Source of the DNA: Deltaproteobacteria bacterium
GTDB taxonomy: Bacteria > Myxococcota_A > Polyangia > Haliangiales > Haliangiaceae
Direction of reading: 5' to 3'
NCBI GenBank assembly: GCA_021413675.1
Contig: JAIOQA010000503.1
Coordinates: forward strand, 1-39,668
Length of the DNA stretch: 39,668 nt
Shown here: positions 15,299-23,244 of the stretch, piece after piece
Numbering within the stretch: position 1 is the first letter of the stretch
Layout of the letters: every line of letters begins with the position of its first letter
Program-made: the position numbers and the translations under genes
The notes under the pieces: model-generated
Seen by the model: the letters and a program-made list of their open reading frames with translations, nothing else
Database searches by the model: none
What the model was told of the DNA's origin: nothing

Positions 15299-16021
15299 AT
15301 GAACAAGCTCGCCATCGTCCTCTCGCTCGTCGCTGCCTCGAACCTCGCCGCCTGCAAGAAGAAGGAAGGCGACGGCGCCGCCTCGGGCGCCACCAAGCCC
15401 ACCGAGAGCGGCGAGCCCGCGGCGAAGCCGGTGCCGAGCGGCCCGTTCGGCGCCTGGGACATGGATGGCCGCAAGGCCGCGTTCCAGGGCGCGTTCGTCG
15501 CGCCCGGCGGTTCGATCGGGCAGTGGGAGGCGTGGAACGTCGAGGGCACGAAGGTCACGATCTGGGACGGCACCAAGGAGCAGACCGCGGAGCTCGAGAT
15601 CACGAGCCCGTGCGAGGCCTCCATCACGATCAAGAGCGCGGACGGCTCGTCGAGCGGGACGGTCTCGCACTTCACCGTCGAGGGCGGCAAGCTGATGACC
15701 GGGCTCGGCAACGCCGGCTCGCGCAACGGCGCGACCGCGGTCGCGTGCGTGTCGAACAAGGTCGTGACGCTCGACGCCTCGGGCGCCTGCCTGGAGTGGG
15801 AGCAGGACATGTTCGAGAAGACCAAGTACAAGTCGGGCCCGGGCAAGTGCGGCTTTGCCAAGGACGGTGACAAGGAGGTCTTCAAGGCGACCGTCAATGG
15901 CTCGGAGTCGACCCTCGAGATCCACGGCGACGCGATGTACTCGACGCAGATCGCGCAGACCCACGCGGAGAAGGTCGCGGACTTCGCGGCGGCGAAGGCC
16001 GGGCGCGACGCGAAGAAGTGA
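15299..16021 (+). CDS. Hypothetical lipoprotein (240 aa)
   Basis: The N-terminal signal ends in a lipobox (SNLAAC) followed by KKKEGDG and a low-complexity Ala/Gly/Pro/Glu linker of about 30 residues. The rest is a soluble, mostly beta domain with four Cys (SPCEAS, VACVSN, GACLEW, GKCGFA), likely two disulfides. No family is recognised. It follows the Lnt paralogue on the same strand, 106 bases downstream, so it could be a substrate of that enzyme by position, but co-transcription is uncertain because of the hairpins between them. A strong hairpin follows the stop. Confidence 0.65.
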   Translation: MNKLAIVLSLVAASNLAACKKKEGDGAASGATKPTESGEPAAKPVPSGPFGAWDMDGRKAAFQGAFVAPGGSIGQWEAWNVEGTKVTIWDGTKEQTAELEITSPCEASITIKSADGSSSGTVSHFTVEGGKLMTGLGNAGSRNGATAVACVSNKVVTLDASGACLEWEQDMFEKTKYKSGPGKCGFAKDGDKEVFKATVNGSESTLEIHGDAMYSTQIAQTHAEKVADFAAAKAGRDAKK

Positions 16022-16039
16022 TCATCGGGTGAACGCCGG

Positions 16040-16067
16040 AGGGCGGGAATCGCGCGATTCCCGCCCT
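16040..16067. terminator. Bidirectional terminator-like palindrome
   Basis: A 14-base perfect inverted repeat (AGGGCGGGAATCGC / GCGATTCCCGCCCT) lies between the convergent lipoprotein and DUF4397 genes, 19 bases after the first stop and 19 before the second. No long T-run is present, so efficiency is uncertain. Confidence 0.65.
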
Positions 16068-16085
16068 TCGCATGAAGACTCGATA

Positions 16086-17507
16086 TCAGTTCGCGTTGGG
16101 CAGCAGCTCGGTCAGCGCCCACGGCGACGCCGAGGTGTCGATCTGCAGGAGGCGGAAGCCCTCCTCGCCCGACGCCGGCGACAGCGCGCCCGCGGCGACG
16201 ACGAACGCGCGCGGCTTGGACGCGGTCGAGATGTTGAAGGTCGCGGCGGTCGCGGTGGTGCCGGTCGCGGCCACGCCGACGCGGATCGACGGCGCGGCGG
16301 GGACGACGAGGCCCTCACCCGGGGTGGCGGCCTTGAACGCGATGTTCGTGATCAGCGCCTGCGCGAGGACGTTGCCATTGGCCACGCCGATGTCGACGGC
16401 CGGCGCGTCGGGCGAGGCGTGGATCGCGCGGAGGCGCGGCATCGCGTCGGTGGTGAACTCGTCCTGGAACGCGAGGAGCTGGAACGGCGCCTCGCCGGTC
16501 GCGGGCGAGAGGAAGCCGGTCGCGATCGCGAGGTAGCGCTCGCCGGCGGTGAGGCCGGTGACCGGCGCGGTGGCGGCCGGCGTGCCCGGCGCGGCGCCCG
16601 CGGCGTAGAACGCGAGGTCGTAGTCACCGGGCGGCACCTGGACCGCGCCGAGATCGCCGAACGCGACGTTGCCGAGGAGGACCGGGCCGGTCGCGCCAGC
16701 GCGGATGTCGACCGCCGGGGCGTCGGGCGAGGCGTGCAGCGCGTAGACGGTCGGGTTCTGCTTGATGAGGCCGACGACGCCCGACGGACCGACCGCGAGC
16801 AGCCCGAAGCCGGTGGCCTCGCGCGGCAGGTCGCCGAGGCGACCGGTGGCGATCACGAACAGATCGGCGCCGTCGGGCAACGCCGGCGTGGTGAACGCGG
16901 TGACGCGCGCGCCACCGGCATCGATGCCGACCTGCAGCGCCTGCCCCGACGGCAGCGCGATGCCCGCGGCGCCGGTGTCGGCGAAGCGCGCGAGCGCGGC
17001 GACCTCGGGCGCGGCCGGGTTGTCGTCACCGACGTCGACGCCGACGGTCGGCGCGTCGGCCGACGCGTGGACGATGCGGACCGCGGCCTTGCCGCTACCC
17101 GGCGCGGTGAAGCCCTCGGCGAGCGGCAACACGCGGAACTTGTCGGCGTCGGCGGTCGAGGTCAGGAAGCCGGCGGCGATCGCGGTGATCTTGTCGTCGG
17201 CGGCGAGGGTCAGGTTGCCGGTGTCGTAGACCGGCGCGGCGGTCGGCTGGCCCGCGGGCTTCACCTGCAGATCGTAGGTGCCCTCGTCGACCTCGATGTA
17301 CGGCGACGCCTGGCCGTAGGCGAGGTTCGAGATCAGCGGCGTGGCCACGCCGACGGCGTAGACGTCGACGGCGGGCGCGTCGGGCGACGCGTGGACGACG
17401 CGCAGGCTGGCCTTACCGGGCGTGGGCGGCGTGGCGGGATCGTCGCCGCACGCGGCGAACAGGGCGAGCGCGGAGAAGAGGGACGAAGCGAGCAGACGAG
17501 AGCGCAT
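16086..17507 (-). CDS. DUF4397 repeat lipoprotein
   Basis: This 473-residue lipoprotein has signal MRSRLLASSLFSALALFAAC and an AGGAG ribosome binding site before ATG 17507. The mature part contains four DUF4397 units, each opening with a variant of RVVHASPDAPAVDV (also RIVHASADAPTV, YALHASPDAPAVDI, RAIHASPDAPAVDI), spaced by roughly 100 residues. DUF4397 domains are beta-rich, found in extracytoplasmic proteins, and of unknown function. The protein is probably anchored to a membrane and faces the periplasm or surface. A hairpin-rich leader of about 350 bases precedes it. Confidence 0.85.
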   Translation of the reverse strand: MRSRLLASSLFSALALFAACGDDPATPPTPGKASLRVVHASPDAPAVDVYAVGVATPLISNLAYGQASPYIEVDEGTYDLQVKPAGQPTAAPVYDTGNLTLAADDKITAIAAGFLTSTADADKFRVLPLAEGFTAPGSGKAAVRIVHASADAPTVGVDVGDDNPAAPEVAALARFADTGAAGIALPSGQALQVGIDAGGARVTAFTTPALPDGADLFVIATGRLGDLPREATGFGLLAVGPSGVVGLIKQNPTVYALHASPDAPAVDIRAGATGPVLLGNVAFGDLGAVQVPPGDYDLAFYAAGAAPGTPAATAPVTGLTAGERYLAIATGFLSPATGEAPFQLLAFQDEFTTDAMPRLRAIHASPDAPAVDIGVANGNVLAQALITNIAFKAATPGEGLVVPAAPSIRVGVAATGTTATAATFNISTASKPRAFVVAAGALSPASGEEGFRLLQIDTSASPWALTELLPNAN

Positions 17508-17863
17508 GGGAATCTCCTGAAAGACAAGTCGTGATGACAGGGGGGGACGGGAGGAAGAGATGGGGACGCACGGACGCGATCGCGGCGATCGCGATGAGCC
17601 GAGGACAGTCGGCTCCGTGCGCGCGCGGGGGGCACACGCGCACGGAGCCGCGGCGGGATCGATCCCGCGTGGGAATGACGAAGGGCGGACGAGGGGCGGG
17701 CGCGCCCTCGCGATCACGCGAGGCGCAGGGTCACGATCGTCGTCGGTGGGCGGTCACGCGCAGCGCGACCACGAGACACGAGCGAATCGAGAGGATGCGA
17801 GCTGCAGAGACGCGAGCGCGAGACGAAGGCGTCGGACGGTTGGAGTGTGGAAATCGATCGAGG
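17508..17863. other. Structured intergenic region, 356 bp
   Basis: Between two minus-strand lipoprotein genes. It contains a 13-bp-stem hairpin (17611-17649), the perfect palindrome GCGGGATCGATCCCGC (17653-17668) and CCTCGCG-ATCA-CGCGAGG (17706-17723). No convincing small gene was seen. It could be a structured leader of the DUF4397 mRNA, the end of the upstream transcript, or a small RNA gene. Confidence 0.5.
17611..17649. repeat. Perfect 13-bp inverted repeat
   Basis: GGCTCCGTGCGCG and CGCGCACGGAGCC flank a 13-base G-rich loop, about 105 bases upstream of the DUF4397 start on the minus strand. No T-run on either side, so more likely an RNA structure or protein site than a terminator. Confidence 0.6.
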
Positions 17864-18586
17864 TTACGGCGTGACGACGGAACCGCGCGCGAGCAGCGCG
17901 TCCTCGGGGCCATCGACCTCGCCGTTCTGGTTGAGGTCGCGGAACAGCTCGGCGCCCCGGGCCAGCGCGGCCTCGAACGCGGCGAGCCGCAGCGGATCGT
18001 TCTGGGCGTCGACGCGGATGACGCCGTCGCCGCCGGGCGTGGCGCTCGCGAGATCGAGATCGCGCAGCCAGGTCGCGACGTCGAAGCCGAGCAGCAGCCC
18101 GGGCGCATCGGCGGTGACGCGGAAGTGGCCCGCGACCTCGCCGACGGTGAGCGTGCCGGCGCGCGCCGAGCGGATCACGAACGGGGTCCCATCGACGAGC
18201 GCGCCGGTGACCAGCACGGTCGCGCCCGCGAGCTCGGACGGCGCGTTGGTCGGCGCGGGCGCCTGCGGATCGAGCGCGATCGACACCGCGCACATCGGCG
18301 CGTCGTCGACGGCGAGCTCGACCAGCGCGGCGGTCGTGTAGTCCTGCGCGCTCATGCCATCGGCGCTGGCGACCGCGGTCGCGCAGTCGGCATCGACCAT
18401 CGCGAGCCCGGGCACGCGCATCCACATGCCCGTGATGACCGCCCCACCGGCGGCGGTGCCGACCGCGTAGTCGTGCGGCATCGACGAGTGGCCATGCATG
18501 CGCAGCTCGGCCGTGACCGGGTTGCCGGTCTCGGTGCCGCCGGTGCAGGCGGCCGCGCCGACGAGGATGAGCGCGAGGGCGCGCAT
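17864..18586 (-). CDS. Hypothetical lipoprotein with EF-hand-like end
   Basis: About 240 residues, with a lipoprotein signal ending GAAAC and then TGGTETGNP, a start seen in many secreted myxobacterial lipoproteins. The body is beta-rich and acidic. Near the C-terminus DLNQNGEVDGPEDALL resembles a calcium-binding EF-hand/dockerin loop (Asp, Asn, Glu at the liganding positions). The ATG at 18586 overlaps the stop of the TIGR02147 gene (TGATG), so the two are translationally coupled and the lipoprotein is likely its functional partner. No enzyme motif is seen. It ends with TAA, uncommon in this window. Confidence 0.7.
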   Translation of the reverse strand: MRALALILVGAAACTGGTETGNPVTAELRMHGHSSMPHDYAVGTAAGGAVITGMWMRVPGLAMVDADCATAVASADGMSAQDYTTAALVELAVDDAPMCAVSIALDPQAPAPTNAPSELAGATVLVTGALVDGTPFVIRSARAGTLTVGEVAGHFRVTADAPGLLLGFDVATWLRDLDLASATPGGDGVIRVDAQNDPLRLAAFEAALARGAELFRDLNQNGEVDGPEDALLARGSVVTP

Positions 18587-19434
18587 CACGCGTCCTCCGG
18601 TTCACGGGTGAGCGGGAACAGCTGGAAGTTCACTTGTACGACCTGCTTCGGATCATCCTCGAGCAACGTCAGCTCGAGCAGCTCGCGCCGGAAGCGCTGG
18701 ATGCGCTCCTTGAGGCGGCGCACGCCGTCCTCGCCGACGCCGAGCGTGAGCGACGAGATGTCGCGCTCGGCGGACGGGATCAGATCGATCGACTCGGCGG
18801 CGCGGCCCATCATCGTGCGGTGATAGTTCGCGATGTGCACCGCGTGCAACTCCGGACCGGTCGAGACGAGCGCCTTGCCGCCCTGCGAGACCTTGCCGTC
18901 GTCGTCGCGGACGAGCAGCCCGAGCTCGAGCAGGACATCGAGCGCCCGCGCCGCCTCGAGCCTGGTGATCGGCGGCCAGGTGCGGGCGGCGATCCACACC
19001 GGGTCATCCTGGAAGTCGCTGCGCGCGGCGAGCTCGCGCACCACCGGGACGTACCAGGTGGCGTAGTAGGCGGCCTGCGCCAGATCGAGGCGGTGGGTCT
19101 TGCGGTAGCGGGTCGAGCTCGACAGGCGCGCGTAGTGCGCGGCCCGCTCGGAGGACGTGCGGGCCTGGTTGAACGCGACCAGATCGGTGAAGTAGCCCCC
19201 GGATTCGTCGTCGAGGCCGAGGGCCTTGGCGAAGCGCGCCGCCATCGGCGCGGTCAGGTTGCGCTCGCCGTCCATCACCAGCTTGAGGTAGTTGGGCGAC
19301 TTGAGGCCGGCGCGCCGCGAGAACGCGCGGTAGCTGAAGCTCGCGCTCGCCGCCTTGCGCGCGAGGTAGACGTCGCGCAGGAACGCTCGATAGTCGAGGT
19401 ACCCGAAGACGTCGATGGTGGCGGCCTTGCCCAC
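18586..19434 (-). CDS. TIGR02147 family regulator-like protein
   Basis: About 282 residues. The opening IDVFGYLDYRAFLRDVY is the hallmark of the TIGR02147 family (DUF4423), first noted in Fibrobacter and common in predatory and myxobacterial genomes. Residues about 30-75 include a helix-turn-helix-like stretch (SRRAGLKSPNYLKLVMDGER), and a winged-helix-like part follows in the second half (LEAARALDVLLELGLLVRDD). A DNA-binding role is likely. I chose GTG 19434 because it places family-like residues at the start; a TTG at 19485 would place the GTATAC box against the start codon. It is followed with overlap by a lipoprotein gene, an arrangement I would expect for a regulator-secreted protein pair. 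Confidence 0.8.
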   Translation of the reverse strand: MGKAATIDVFGYLDYRAFLRDVYLARKAASASFSYRAFSRRAGLKSPNYLKLVMDGERNLTAPMAARFAKALGLDDESGGYFTDLVAFNQARTSSERAAHYARLSSSTRYRKTHRLDLAQAAYYATWYVPVVRELAARSDFQDDPVWIAARTWPPITRLEAARALDVLLELGLLVRDDDGKVSQGGKALVSTGPELHAVHIANYHRTMMGRAAESIDLIPSAERDISSLTLGVGEDGVRRLKERIQRFRRELLELTLLEDDPKQVVQVNFQLFPLTREPEDA

Positions 19435-19488
19435 GGAGACAACCTGGGGCGAAACGGTCGATTCGTCCAGGGGGCTTCCGAGCAATCC

Positions 19489-19506
19489 GTATACGTCGCG
19501 GTATAC
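19489..19506. promoter_or_regulatory. Paired GTATAC boxes (copy 1)
   Basis: GTATAC-GTCGCG-GTATAC: two identical palindromic hexamers 12 bases apart, 55 bases before the chosen TIGR02147 start. A second pair with identical spacing lies at 19591. Confidence 0.6.
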
Positions 19507-19590
19507 GCGGGCGGCCCGATCGGCGCCGTTCCGTCGACGATCCGCGCCCCGGAGCGGCGATCGGCACCGAACCCACGGCGCGCCCGTTCC

Positions 19591-19608
19591 GTATACACGC
19601 CAGTATAC
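19591..19608. promoter_or_regulatory. Paired GTATAC boxes (copy 2)
   Basis: GTATAC-ACGCCA-GTATAC lies 26 bases before the dehalogenase start. Flanks match copy 1 (TCC before, GCG after). The AT-rich hexamers stand out in the surrounding GC-rich DNA and are candidate binding sites for the neighbouring TIGR02147 protein. Confidence 0.6.
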
Positions 19609-19634
19609 GCGCGGCCCCGTGCGAGACTGCCCGC

Positions 19635-20528
19635 ATGGACGCCCTGCGCACCCCCGACGAGCGGTTCACCGACCTGCCCGACTTCCCGTACGCGCCGCGC
19701 TACCTCGAGCTCGAGGGCGGCCTGCGCATGGCCTACGTCGACGAGGGCCCGCGCGACGCGCCGGTCGTGCTGATGCTGCACGGCGAGCCGTCGTGGTCGT
19801 TCCTCTACCGCCACGTCATCCGCGAGGTCACCGCCGTCGGGCTGCGCGCGATCGCACCGGATCTGATCGGCTTCGGCCGCAGCGACAAGCCGACTCGGCG
19901 CGAGGACTACACCTACGCCCAGCACATGGCGTGGCTGCGCGGCTTCCTCGACGCGCTCGCGCTGCCGCCGGTGACGCTGGTCTGCCAGGACTGGGGCGGG
20001 CTGCTCGGCCTGCGGCTGGTCGGCGAGGAGCCCGAGCGGTTCGCGCGCGTGGTCGCGGCCAACACGTTCCTGCCGACCGGCGATGTCCGGCCTCCGGACG
20101 CGTTCTTCGCGTGGCGCACGTTCTCGCAGACCGCGCCGGTGTTGCCGGTCGGCGGCATCGTCATGCGCGGCTGCGCGCGGCCGGTGTCCCCGGCGGTGAT
20201 CGCGGCCTACGACGCGCCGTTCCCCGACGAGACCTACAAGGCCGGCGCGCGGCAGTTCCCGACGCTGGTGCCGGCATCGCCCGACGACCCCGCGGCGCCG
20301 GCGAACCGCGCCGCGTGGGCCGGGCTCGGCGCGTTCACGCGGCCGTTCCTCACCGCGTTCAGCGACAGCGATCCGATCACCCGCGGCGGCGATCGCGCGC
20401 TGCAGGCCCACGTGCCGGGCGCGCGCGGGCAGGCGCACACCACGCTGGTGCGCGGCGGCCACTTCCTGCAGGAGGACGTCGGCGACGAGCTCGGGCGCGT
20501 GGTCGCCGCGTTCGTGCGCGCGACCTGA
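19635..20528 (+). CDS. Haloalkane dehalogenase (alpha/beta hydrolase)
   Basis: This 297-residue alpha/beta hydrolase matches haloalkane dehalogenases. HGEPSWSFLYR (49-59) carries the halide/oxyanion region with Glu51; VCQDWGG gives nucleophile D119 with the adjacent halide-binding W120; FSDSDPI provides the catalytic acid (about D246); GGHFLQED gives base H276. The family hydrolyses carbon-halogen bonds to an alcohol and halide without cofactors. The substrate is unknown, and a natural role in predation chemistry or detoxification cannot be told from the sequence. It is divergent from the TIGR02147 gene with paired GTATAC boxes between, so joint control is likely. Its stop is part of a hairpin shared with the convergent MFS gene. 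Confidence 0.85.
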   Translation: MDALRTPDERFTDLPDFPYAPRYLELEGGLRMAYVDEGPRDAPVVLMLHGEPSWSFLYRHVIREVTAVGLRAIAPDLIGFGRSDKPTRREDYTYAQHMAWLRGFLDALALPPVTLVCQDWGGLLGLRLVGEEPERFARVVAANTFLPTGDVRPPDAFFAWRTFSQTAPVLPVGGIVMRGCARPVSPAVIAAYDAPFPDETYKAGARQFPTLVPASPDDPAAPANRAAWAGLGAFTRPFLTAFSDSDPITRGGDRALQAHVPGARGQAHTTLVRGGHFLQEDVGDELGRVVAAFVRAT

Positions 20529-20540
20529 CCGATCCGGTCA
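20526..20540. terminator. Stop-spanning palindrome between convergent genes
   Basis: TGACCG-ATC-CGGTCA: the first three bases are the dehalogenase stop and the last three the complement of the MFS stop. It is short for a terminator but precisely placed. Confidence 0.4.
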
Positions 20541-21761
20541 TTCGGTCACGATCGCCAGCGTCGACGATCCGCGCGCCGCGAGCCACATCCACGCGAGCGC
20601 GCCGGCGAGCGCGCCCGATCCGGCGGCGGCAACCGCGCCCGCATGCTCGAGCACCGCGGCGCTGATCGCCGCGCCGAGGATCACCGACACCGCCGACGAC
20701 AGCTCGTCGAGGCTGGCGAGCCGGCCGATGTGGCTGTCGGGCGAGAGCCGCTGGATCGCCGCCGACGACAGCACCCAGTTCGCGCCCGTGCCCATGCCCC
20801 AGCACAGCGCGACCGCGAGCATGCCGAGCGCCGAGCCCTCGGCCATCGGGAACAGCGCGATCGCCGCGAACGCGGTCATCGCCGCCACCAGCGGGGCGAC
20901 CGGCGCGCGATGCGCCGGCATCCGCGCGGCTGCCGCCGGGCCGAGCGCCGTGCCGGTGCCGCGCACCGCCTGGATCACGCCGAGCGCGACCGCGCCGGTG
21001 CCGAACACGACGCTGCGATCGGCGATCACGTTCATCGCGACCCAGCCCGCACCGCCGGCGATCCCGACCGGCGCCTTCGCGAACACCGCGCGGAACAGCG
21101 CCGGGTTGGCGCGCGCGCGCGCGAACGCCGCGGCGAGCTCGCCGGGCAGCGCGCGCACCAGGTTGGCGTGCCGGCGCTCGCGATCGGGCTCGGGCGGCAG
21201 CGCCGGGAGCCCGCGCAGCAGGATCGCCGCGAGCGCGAACGTCAGCGCGTCGAGCGCGATCGCCAGCGCCGGGCCGAGGATCGCGAGCGCGCCGCCGAGC
21301 GCCATGCCGACGACGAAGGTCAGGCTCCACGTGCTCGCGACCAGCGCGTTGGCCGCGACCAGCTCATCTCGCTCCACGGTGTGGCGCAGCACCGCGGTCT
21401 CCGCCGGCGGCACGAACGCGGTCGCGGCGCTGCGCAGCAGCACCAGCGCCTGCACGATCAGCAGCGCGCCGCGCAGCGCGGCCACCGCCATCGCGACGGT
21501 GAGCACGCCTTGCGCGATCGCCGCGGTCACCAGGATCGCGCGGCGATCGTAGCGATCCGCGACCACGCCCGCGACCGGCATCAGCATCGCCTGCGGCAGC
21601 GAGTGCACCGCCAGCATCACGACCAGCGCGAACGGCCCGCCGCCGCGATCGAGCGCGAGCAGGCTGATCGCCACGAACGTGAGCCAGTCGCCGACGAGCG
21701 ACAGCGCGCCCGCGAGCCACAGGCGGCGGAAGCGGGGCCGTTGGAGTAGCAGGCGGAGCAT
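20538..21761 (-). CDS. MFS transporter (drug/siderophore exporter-like)
   Basis: This 407-residue protein has about twelve hydrophobic segments. The loop after segment 2 reads GVVADRYDRRAIL, the MFS signature. The start FRRLWLAGALSLVGDWLTFVA resembles the MFS_3 group (enterobactin-exporter-like and related uncharacterised exporters). Many Ala/Gly-rich helices and a charged loop after segment 6 (PPEPDRERRHANL) fit two six-helix halves. Substrate unknown. It is convergent with the dehalogenase and divergent from a lipoprotein gene. Confidence 0.85.
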   Translation of the reverse strand: MLRLLLQRPRFRRLWLAGALSLVGDWLTFVAISLLALDRGGGPFALVVMLAVHSLPQAMLMPVAGVVADRYDRRAILVTAAIAQGVLTVAMAVAALRGALLIVQALVLLRSAATAFVPPAETAVLRHTVERDELVAANALVASTWSLTFVVGMALGGALAILGPALAIALDALTFALAAILLRGLPALPPEPDRERRHANLVRALPGELAAAFARARANPALFRAVFAKAPVGIAGGAGWVAMNVIADRSVVFGTGAVALGVIQAVRGTGTALGPAAAARMPAHRAPVAPLVAAMTAFAAIALFPMAEGSALGMLAVALCWGMGTGANWVLSSAAIQRLSPDSHIGRLASLDELSSAVSVILGAAISAAVLEHAGAVAAAGSGALAGALAWMWLAARGSSTLAIVTE

Positions 21762-21876
21762 ATGTGACGAAGCTAGGGCCGCAGGTGGCCCAGGTCACGC
21801 CGACCGCCAATCCATTGCCGCAAGGCCAATGCGATCGGTGCGCGAGGCGCGATCGAGCTGGTCTATGCTCGATCCC

Positions 21877-23223
21877 ATGCGCGGAAATAGCCTTGCTCTT
21901 GCTCTCCTCACCGCGGCCCTGCCGCTCGCTGCCTGCGGCAGCGTCTCCAGCTTCCCGGACGCGGCCGGAGGCATCGACGGCGCGACCAACGACGCCTCCC
22001 CTGACGCGGTCGTCGCCGGCGTCGTGAAGGTGACGGTCATCGATCCGAACGGCGGCGCGCCGGTGGTGGGCGCGCAGGTGGTGTTCCTGCAGCCCGATGG
22101 CTCGGTCGCGTCGCGCGTCGCGACCGACGGCGTGGGCAAGGCCCAGGGCGAGGTGCTGCCGGGCGGCAGCGTGGTCAGCGTCCTGATCGGCCCGAACTCG
22201 TACTCGATGGAGCAGATCCGGGCGGTGAAGCCCGGCGACGACCTGGAGATGAACTACTTCCAGCCGTACAGCGACAACACCCAGCTCGGCACGTTCGGCG
22301 CGACCTGGTCGGCGTACAGCGGCGCGACGCAGTACGGCCTGTTCGGGCCGTGCGGCAGCACCAACAGCAACGCCTCCAATCCGCTGAGCGCGACGCTGAC
22401 GATCTATCAGAACTGCAAGCAGAACTCGATGGACCTGATCGCGGTCGCGTACGACGCGAACTTCAACCCGCTCGCCTACCTCGAGAAGCCGAACGTCCCG
22501 TTCAGCCCCAACGGCGCCACCGCCCTGGGCAACGGCTGGCAGACGATGAAGACCTTCAACGGGAACTTCACCAACCTGCCCGCCGACGTCACGAACGTCC
22601 GCCTGACCCACTACGCACCCGATGGAAGGGGCTGGTCGATCCAGGGCAGCGCGACCCCGACGGGCGGGACGGAGTCGATCGCGGTGCAGACCGTCACCGC
22701 CGCGACCGCGGTGGTCCGCTCGGAGTTCAACAACGCGTCGAACTCGCGCCAGCAGGTGCAGGCCGGGATCGCCGGCAACAGCCTCAACTACAGCCTCGAC
22801 GTCGGCGGGGCACTGATGAAGTGGATCGACATCCCGACGTACACGGGCGACACCGGCGCGCTCGCGGTGACGCTCTCGGGCTCGAGCACGGTCGTGCCGG
22901 ATGGCGCCTACGTCCGCCTGGGCTACTCGCGGCCCGCGGCGTTCTCGGCGGTGCCCGGCGTGATCACCAATCAGTACGACTGGGTGATCCTCGGCCCCGA
23001 GGCTGGCCCGCTGACGCTGCCGACCCTGCCCCCGGAGGTCGGCGACGTCGGGCCCAAGCTGGGTGACAGCGTCGGGTTCAGCCCGTTCGTCGCGATCCTC
23101 GAGGCCGACAGCCTCGACGGCTACGACGACTTCCGCGCCGGACTCGGGAACCTCGACGCGCTGTTCGGCGAACACGTCACGACCGGCACGGCCCGCTTCA
23201 GCACGTCGCCGAACCTGCGCTGA
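21877..23223 (+). CDS. Hypothetical lipoprotein with Ig/carboxypeptidase-regulatory-like domain
   Basis: About 448 residues; the signal MRGNSLALALLTAALPLAAC contains a lipobox. An ATG at 21865 could add four residues. After a Gly/Asp/Ala linker, residues about 50-125 (VKVTVIDPNGGAPVVGAQVV) resemble a carboxypeptidase-regulatory or Ig-like beta sandwich. The rest is a long beta-rich region with many Asn/Thr/Gly, as in surface proteins. Two Cys (GPCGS, QNCKQ) may form one disulfide. No enzyme motif is seen. The stop forms one arm of the terminator shared with the convergent Fe-S gene. Confidence 0.7.
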   Translation: MRGNSLALALLTAALPLAACGSVSSFPDAAGGIDGATNDASPDAVVAGVVKVTVIDPNGGAPVVGAQVVFLQPDGSVASRVATDGVGKAQGEVLPGGSVVSVLIGPNSYSMEQIRAVKPGDDLEMNYFQPYSDNTQLGTFGATWSAYSGATQYGLFGPCGSTNSNASNPLSATLTIYQNCKQNSMDLIAVAYDANFNPLAYLEKPNVPFSPNGATALGNGWQTMKTFNGNFTNLPADVTNVRLTHYAPDGRGWSIQGSATPTGGTESIAVQTVTAATAVVRSEFNNASNSRQQVQAGIAGNSLNYSLDVGGALMKWIDIPTYTGDTGALAVTLSGSSTVVPDGAYVRLGYSRPAAFSAVPGVITNQYDWVILGPEAGPLTLPTLPPEVGDVGPKLGDSVGFSPFVAILEADSLDGYDDFRAGLGNLDALFGEHVTTGTARFSTSPNLR

Positions 23224-23244
23224 CCGAAATCGCGATTCCGGTCA
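23221..23244. terminator. Stop-to-stop terminator hairpin
   Basis: A 24-base inverted repeat with one mismatched pair runs from the lipoprotein TGA to the complement of the Fe-S gene stop (arms TGACCGAAATCG and CGATTCCGGTCA). It can serve both convergent transcripts. Confidence 0.55.

Noticed and set aside
15855..17534. Open frame of about 560 codons on the plus strand opposite the DUF4397 gene
   Set aside because: Low-complexity Arg/Gly/Asp composition; the minus strand has a signal peptide, ribosome binding site and four DUF4397 repeats.
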